NCBI RefSeq assembly: GCF_000003815.2
Contig: NC_049990.1
Coordinates: forward strand, 8,160,758-8,224,757
Origin: Branchiostoma floridae
Lineage: Eukaryota > Chordata > Leptocardii > Amphioxiformes > Branchiostomatidae
Reading direction: 5' to 3'
DNA length: 64,000 nt
A program made the position numbers and the translations under genes. Of this stretch, positions 58,042 to 64,000 are shown one piece after another. Under the pieces are notes generated by a model. The model did no database searches. It was not told the DNA's origin and was given only the letters and a program-made list of their open reading frames with translations. Positions within the stretch are counted from its first letter, which is position 1, and each line of letters starts with the position of its first letter.

Positions 58042-59303
58042 CTGGGAAGACAGAAAGGGGAGAGGATTAGAAGCATGCTGTGTTTCTGATGAGAGATTAT
58101 ATCGCTGAGACAGGTTGGCAATTTGTATGGCAAGCACACGCGCGTTAGAAGCTAGCGCGCGTATCCAAAGCCTTTAGGCAACACTTATTTAACGCTTTCG
58201 CTAAGTACTGTGGCGGTCAAGCCTGAAAATGCTCCGTGTCAGAAGGTCAGTCGATTTTTCTTGAGTGTCGGCTCTTGTGAGCAAACATGCGCTAGAGAGA
58301 AGAACTACTGGCTGCAATGGATAACCTGAAATTAGTAGAATTATTCTCCACAACTACCATTCTTTTGGCTTTGAGGTTGTGCAACTCTGATTGCTGTTAC
58401 AAGAAGAAGAGAAATTACAATGGGGAATCGTAATTACACTGGACAGGTGGATTGACGTTGAAAGTCAAGGTCGCAAAGGTCACGTGAACTATTACATGGG
58501 TGTGAGTTCCTTTAAAGAAACTGAACACTCAAGTTTCATCTGTTGGAGAAAACTTCAAGTAAACTTGAAGCATATGATCGATCTCTAGGGCCAAGGCGGC
58601 AGGGGTCACGTGAAAGGTCACTTTACTGCCACCTTACGTTTTCTTGATGCTGTCTCGTAACAGATCAAAGGGGTTGAAAAAAGGGCATAATCACCTTCCC
58701 TACACATCTTACCTTTACCATTCCAAGCACACACATTGTTTGCTTAACATTTTCATTATTTGGTACTTTCATCGAAATTTTTGACACGAAAAATCCTAGT
58801 TATTTGTGGCAGTGGATGACATGATTAGAGTTTATGCTTTCATCCAAATTACGGCATACCGAATAAGGTCATGTGGATAAGCCAATTGGGTCAATGACTG
58901 CGAAGAGGTTCCTAAATAAGGCCGATAATCCATAATTTCCTTGTATTTGATCAAGTACCTGTTTGCACTCCCTGCTTGGATCGAAAGGTTGGATCTAATC
59001 ATATGGAAAATCCGTTCCGTTTCCGGGCTCCTGTAATTGCGGTTGCCCTACTTGAGATACGAGTGCGTGATGCGATAATAGTTACTAGGAATTAAATACA
59101 AAAGCCGACGTGCCGCAGACTGTTTCAAGTTCATTAGAAAGTAGATCAATCCGGTCCCAGGACAATACCGCTCTATCAGCCAGATGGCTTCCACACTCTC
59201 CGGAGCTCCGCGGTAGTTCGTAATTTGTTTGGCGGGTATTTCCCCAACGCCTGTTTGTCTGCAAGTTTTTTTCAGCCTCTCTAAGGCTACAACATGTAAA
59301 TCC

Positions 59304-59370
59304 TATGGATGACATCCTCTGCAGACTCCAAATCTAATGCATGCGAGCGAATGAAAAAAAATAAGATAGA
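59304..59370 (+). repeat. ATGGATGACATCCTCT repeat, copy 3
   Basis: ATGGATGACATCCTCTGCAG, ACTCCAAATCTAATGCATGC, GAGCGAATG and an A-rich end, matching the copies at 45064 and 55922. Confidence 0.6.
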
Positions 59371-59521
59371 TGAGAAAAAAAGATACCTAAAATTTTAGAA
59401 TATAGGCATTGTGAAACGAATTTGAGTCAGCATTGTGAGTCAGCCAATACGTCTTTTTTGTCTGCATGTAGGAAGTGCACAAAATGACTCAAGTGTAGTA
59501 GCTTAGAAAGTTGGCATTTGT

Positions 59522-59596
59522 ACTCAAGGCTACCACACTAATGTCGCCTACACAACTACTAGTTGTGTAAGCGACATTAGTGTGGTAGCCTTGAGT
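59522..59596. repeat. 75-bp near-perfect palindrome
   Basis: ACTCAAGGCTACCACACTAA, TGTCGCCTACACAACTA is followed after one base by its complement, with a single mismatch (GTCGCC against AGCGAC). Almost no loop remains, so it is a cruciform-type palindrome rather than a spaced inverted repeat. Confidence 0.9.
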
Positions 59597-60936
59597 GCAG
59601 CTACAAAAGTGGCTACTTCACTAGTGTCACTTTCTACAGATACAATCTAATCATGTTTTCCTATTTTCGTGTTCTTCACATTGTGTAATTTGAATTCGCA
59701 GTTCAGGCATTAGAAGATGCTCCAAAAATATCAGACCAGATTCGGTCAGGTCGCGATGCCCTGTCTGCTTTGCTGTTTCCATGATAATGAAGAGCGACTT
59801 TCACTGTTTTCAAACTTCTCCTCATTTCTTACTTGTCCTTTAGAGTTAACAACCCTTTCAACTGCCCGTTACTTGACTTGTCTTTAAATTCGTTCACTTC
59901 ACAGCACCTGAATTCCACCAGAGACGAAGAGGATTTAAGTTCCCTCTTTCAGGGGAACCGACTCAACCGAGCATCTTTGTTTTCCATCGATTTTTTCCGG
60001 CCCCTCTGCGAAAACTAATCAAGCCTGACTAGTCATTAAGCACAAGGTTTGTGCCAGTGATTGCAGAGTTAACAGGGATCCTTAATTATCGAACCATCAT
60101 TTGGAAGCGGGTCGAAACAAAAAATGCATAGTGTCTTCATTGTGGTTCAACATACAAGCTAGTTCTTTCACAAGCTCTTTGCCAGCTATTTAACGTGTAA
60201 CGTTATAGTTTGACCACAGTGTATTTATTTTATACGCCGTTGTGTGGAGCATCGGCCTGCCTATTTGAGAATACGTATCAAAAGCTTTGTATCAAATGCT
60301 GAGTAAGATAAATTTGAACACCTAAATCCTCGGCGAATCCACTGCGAACACACTGCGACCTAAAATGCCTCTGTGTCTCCCTTGATACCATAATTGTAAT
60401 ATCATGCAAAATGTCAAAGTATCGCTTCGAAACAGTCGTTGACCCATCTGTACAATTCTAGGTCACAGTGCAGTTCCAATGGACTAAACATGATAACATA
60501 AATTACATCTAAAGATGACACACGGCCAGAGGTCGGGGTTATTGTTATCTTTCCAATATTCCTGTTTTATTCAATCAGCTATGTGTGTGTTATGCAAAAA
60601 CTACATTTAGCAGATATAACAGCGGAAAAACGTATGGAAAAGTATTTTCTGGGGCGAGGTATATCCACCCACCAGTTGTTCACTAACGTAAATTATTGAC
60701 GACAAGAATGAAACGGCAATAGGGATGGTATGGACACCATCTGGACAAGTTTATCTACCTAGGACAAGTCGGCCTGATTACTGGGTGTGAATTGTGACTG
60801 AAAATTCAATTAACTAACGCATTTGTGCTATTAGAATACAACAGTTCTCACGTTTGTAATATTTTCGACAGGTCTTTTCAGTTTGCCTCAAGGAAAAATC
60901 TTACTAAATTTATTTACGACCTGACGGCAGCTAAAA

Positions 60937-61119
60937 ATGGCGGCAAAAACGTGGCTTAGGATATTGCTACCATATACTGGTAAGGGGAAAGCACCAAAGA
61001 TTTGCTTTTCGTGTCTTAAAAGAAAATGGTGGCCCGCTGCTAACGTGCGACGGCAATTTTCGATTCTAAAGAATAATGGGCGTTTGCAATATAACCATTT
61101 TACCTACAACCTTCCTAAG
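60937..61119 (+). CDS. Candidate first exon of a gene running off to the right
   Basis: An open frame of 61 codons starts MAAKTWLRILLPYTGKGKAP and ends CCTAAG before GTATGG (phase 0). The start context AAAATGGCGGCA closely resembles the TISU element, a combined initiator and start site used by genes with very short leaders, often mitochondrial ones. The product is rich in Arg, Lys and Trp with few acids, as in a mitochondrial targeting sequence. No following exon was recognised in the window, so this is a proposal only. Confidence 0.35.
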
Positions 61120-64000
61120 GTATGGTAAACACTATAAGTAATTCTTCAGAAGGACACCATCCATGTTTAGTCATAGGGAAAACAAAAATCATATTATCAT
61201 ACATGCCGACTTAAATCGGGGCATGTTGAAATCCCCAGGTTTCAAATGGCTTACCAATATCAACACATTTATTGACTCATTGTTGAAAGGTGACAGGACC
61301 TTTTCGGGATAAGCAGCCTATTACCATTTGGGGGCTCAGAAAGCAGCCATGCGGCCAAGATTGCAGATGAAATAGGGATCAAGTACTTAGGGGACTTAGG
61401 TGAAGTTCTGTATATAGTTTTCAGAATTATGTCGACCAGAGAAAACTTTGGAGCTGGAATTCAGGGTACCATTGTCGAAAATAAGTTTCGAAAATGTCTA
61501 TTCGCAGTCTCTGAATTTTGGTCAGTTTTTGCCTTGGCCATCCTCCTTTTCTGATGCGCAATACACAACTCTTACGAGAGGTCCTTATAAATGCCAATGG
61601 GATAGGTGCGGCCATGCAATAGTGTCCTGCAGCTGTATGCTACTGAAGCCCCAGTCACACAGAGTCGACCTTGACCTACCGACCGTTTTCAGACCATGGC
61701 TAAGAGTTAGTCGTGAGCAAGATCATCTTTAGTTGGGAGTTGGTCGACAAGGCTGCCAATTTGTCTTTATAAGTCGTATGCACCAGCTGACCTTGACTTT
61801 TGTCCAATCGAACTTGGCAAAGTCATATTCTTCTTAGATGCTATATGAGAAACGAACTGGAATGAGATAGATTCCATGCTACTCCCAACCCATCACCGGC
61901 CTTGGCTGGGGAGTGGTCCGGACCAAAGTCGTGGGAAAGTCCCGAACGTGTGACACGCAGGGGCTTTACAGACTGTGATAAGTTTCGAAGTGGATAACGT
62001 TCCCCGAGGATCAGTTAGCGGCGGGCCAGAATAGATTACTAGGCTCTTGTCTCTAACATAATCCTTCCAATCCATCCCCAGACCACGACCGCAGCCAACC
62101 GTACAGGACGGCACGTTCTGAATGCGCGTAGTGCCAGCCAGGGTGCAATATATGTGCCCATTATATGCTTCATCTGCGAGGGGCACCGGCCTGACGAAGG
62201 GTCGGGCCCCCTGTCCGACTTCTATCGGATCAAAAAGCATACCCATGAAATACATGACTATGAAGCAGAAAGAATAATACATCATAAGATGACAAAACTG
62301 TCCCACGCTTCTAGAGCCTTCATACATCAATGGCAGACTCATTCTTCAGTGTTTTTCTGGCCCTGACTCCCCACAAAGGCCCGTGTGATGATGAGGAGTA
62401 TTCTCTATTATGCCAGATCTGGTTATTGGCTGCCGCATGATCGAAGAAAACATCGACGATCGATAATGATTGTTCCTTAAAGATGGGGGCACAAAATTGA
62501 GTTTAAGTGTAAGTTTTCATCCATGTGTGCTTTCGTTTGGAGCACAAAAACAGTGCGAGAGAATCACGGACGGTTCAGAGACACCATAGTTATCCACCTC
62601 GATTTTTGTAATAAGGAGGTTCACGATTCTAAGAACACATGTGTAGCGAAATGCACTGCGGGTAATATGTGAAGGCCCCTGAAACATAGACAAAACCCGT
62701 CAGTACATTGTCTTGATCTGCAGAGCAAGGTACAAACCCGGCTGTACTTTGCTCTACAAATCAAGACAGTGGTCGGGACAAGAACTACTTACATGTTTGG
62801 GGCCGTCACCTTTGACATGTTGCCCACAAGACATTTCACTGCGCATGCGTACACATAATCGTTAAACTCCTTATACAATACCCAAACCTGTCGCCATGGT
62901 GTTACACTGTTCTACGTGGCAATAAGGCACAATGTGAATGCCAAAATGTGCAGAAATTGTCGGACAATGAATAACACATGACCACGGAGAATGTTAACTT
63001 GGTTTGTTCTAGATATACCTTTTCAGGATAACGTTGCATAATACCCATAGTGACCCTCACATCCCAGCGTGCAGTGTAATCTATCAATAAAGGCTGTGCA
63101 TTATTGCTAATGGAAACATCATGTGATTTAACCCTATCAGTATCAAGTTCCGGTTAGATAAAGATTCACAACCGGCCAGAGATACCGAAGAGGTAAAGGC
63201 TGTGATGCCAGCAAGCTTTGCATATAACGTCACTTTCAAAACTTCCGCATTTAAGAAAGAATCCCAATCATATGTAGAACATGTCTCATCATATGTAGAA
63301 CACGTCTCCGTACTTAACAGAATTATTGCAAGATTATATAACACTAAAATGAGTCAAACAAAAAGATGACAGAGAAAGTTATTCAATTGTTATTGCCAAG
63401 GGTACAAGCTTTGTTACGCTGGTAGATGACTTTGCTCTCAGCCAACCCCGTCCATCTCTAAACCAGTTGAAACACAGTTGTCTGTTATCTTGATTTGATA
63501 CACTTTCCTTGCCCTTGTAAATTCGCCAAACCTTTTCTCATCCCGCGACTACCAAGGGCACCTCCAGTTTCCTCTACCGTTTGTTATCCTGGCAGGTAAA
63601 ACCATTTTAAACGGCTGTCCGATCAGGCAGCGGGTTGAATCCAATCAGCCATCATCAAACTTTTAACCTTTTGGAAACTATAAAAGTTTTTCAATTATAA
63701 AACTCAAATAACGTCATAGGCGCCTAGGCCTTATCGTATCATACACAACATCGACTTGTCCTTTATCTTCATACAGATGACATTGTACATGAGTGACTTT
63801 TGTGAACGTCACTTTGTGGGTAAAAGGTAAAGATATTATAGAAGTAGGGTCAATGGGTTGTTAATCCACTGTTTTTGGCACAGTATTGGAATAAGGAGCC
63901 CATCCCTCTCCTTCCACCACCTTTAACTTCTCCAACCACCCCATTTATACATCGGCGGATCAAGTGAAGTCATGTACAGTGCATTTCTTGGCCAGGAATG
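61120..64000. other. Right-hand flank, nothing recognised
   Basis: Open frames at 61893-62342 (minus) and 62154-62366 (plus) overlap each other and match no family I know. A short hairpin at 62709-62768 and a weak relative of the 46300 sequence at 63886-63925 are the only structures seen. Confidence 0.4.
62709..62768. repeat. 60-bp hairpin
   Basis: TGTCTTGATCTGCAGAGCAA, GGTACA pairs with TGTACTTTGCTCTACAAATC, AAGACA over 26 positions. The three differences are all transitions that could form G-U pairs on one strand, and an 8-base loop separates the arms. A tiny MITE or a small-RNA precursor are both possible. Confidence 0.6.

Larger units (their letters stand above)
58042..60936. other. Upstream region of channel gene 2, no exon found
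   Basis: A minus-strand signal-peptide exon ending in phase 1 should lie here or beyond the window. I checked several donor-like sites (near 58720, 58955 and 59815) and none gave an open ATG-initiated frame. A dispersed repeat (59304-59370) and a palindrome (59522-59596) are present. Confidence 0.4.

Noticed and set aside
58690-58760. Candidate signal-peptide exon of channel gene 2 before GTAAGATG
   Set aside because: In the required phase the frame has a stop after the only upstream ATG.
61893-62366. Overlapping open frames of 149 and 70 codons near 62 kb
   Set aside because: Neither has a recognisable domain, splice context or codon pattern clearly better than chance; left unannotated.
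1-64000. CRISPR arrays, operons, bacterial-type promoters or viral genes
   Set aside because: None seen. The intron-rich genes and repeat content are those of an animal genome, and the tandem repeats are not CRISPR-like.

Overview
The window is animal nuclear DNA, most likely from an invertebrate chordate such as a lancelet (Branchiostoma); the organism is an inference. All genes are split by GT-AG introns. The mu-class glutathione transferase has almost exactly the vertebrate mu exon sizes. The two channel genes look like glycine receptors but are not clear vertebrate orthologues. Intergenic and intronic DNA is full of short inverted-repeat (MITE-like) elements, tandem repeats and microsatellites. 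A run of 100 N at 14286-14385 marks an assembly gap inside an intron.

Layout. (1) 581-2428, minus strand: four 5' exons of a gene I do not recognise, running off the left edge. (2) 2429-8589: the interval between this gene and IWS1, which are head to head. It holds a tRNA-derived SINE, a TA-flanked MITE and a 4.03 kb element with 15-bp terminal inverted repeats, a 3-bp TCA duplication and subterminal CGGAA-type repeats. (3) 8590-22254, plus strand: an IWS1 (Spn1) homologue, 900 codons assembled from 16 exons in phase, with two alternative last exons. (4) 22255-25828: no gene seen; contains a pogo-like MITE and a 412-bp element with a perfect 9-bp duplication. (5) 25829-35202, plus strand: a mu-class GST whose body is preceded by four candidate first exons in partly duplicated promoter units. 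(6) 35647-43742, minus strand: a complete 430-residue glycine-receptor-like anion channel subunit, tail to tail with the GST. (7) 47547-58041, minus strand: a tandem paralogue of that channel with the same intron positions; its signal-peptide exon was not found. (8) 58042-64000: no gene recognised except a candidate first exon at 60937-61119 that starts in a TISU-like context.

How the parts relate. IWS1 is a general transcription elongation factor, the GST is a cytosolic detoxification enzyme, and the two channel subunits are plasma-membrane receptors; nothing suggests a shared pathway. The observations I rate highest are the four first exons of the GST (each keeps the catalytic Tyr but changes its neighbours), the duplicated terminal exon of IWS1, the divergence of ligand-contact positions between the two tandem receptors, and an inverted repeat with arms of about 270-280 bp inside an intron of the second receptor that would fold into a long hairpin in the pre-mRNA.
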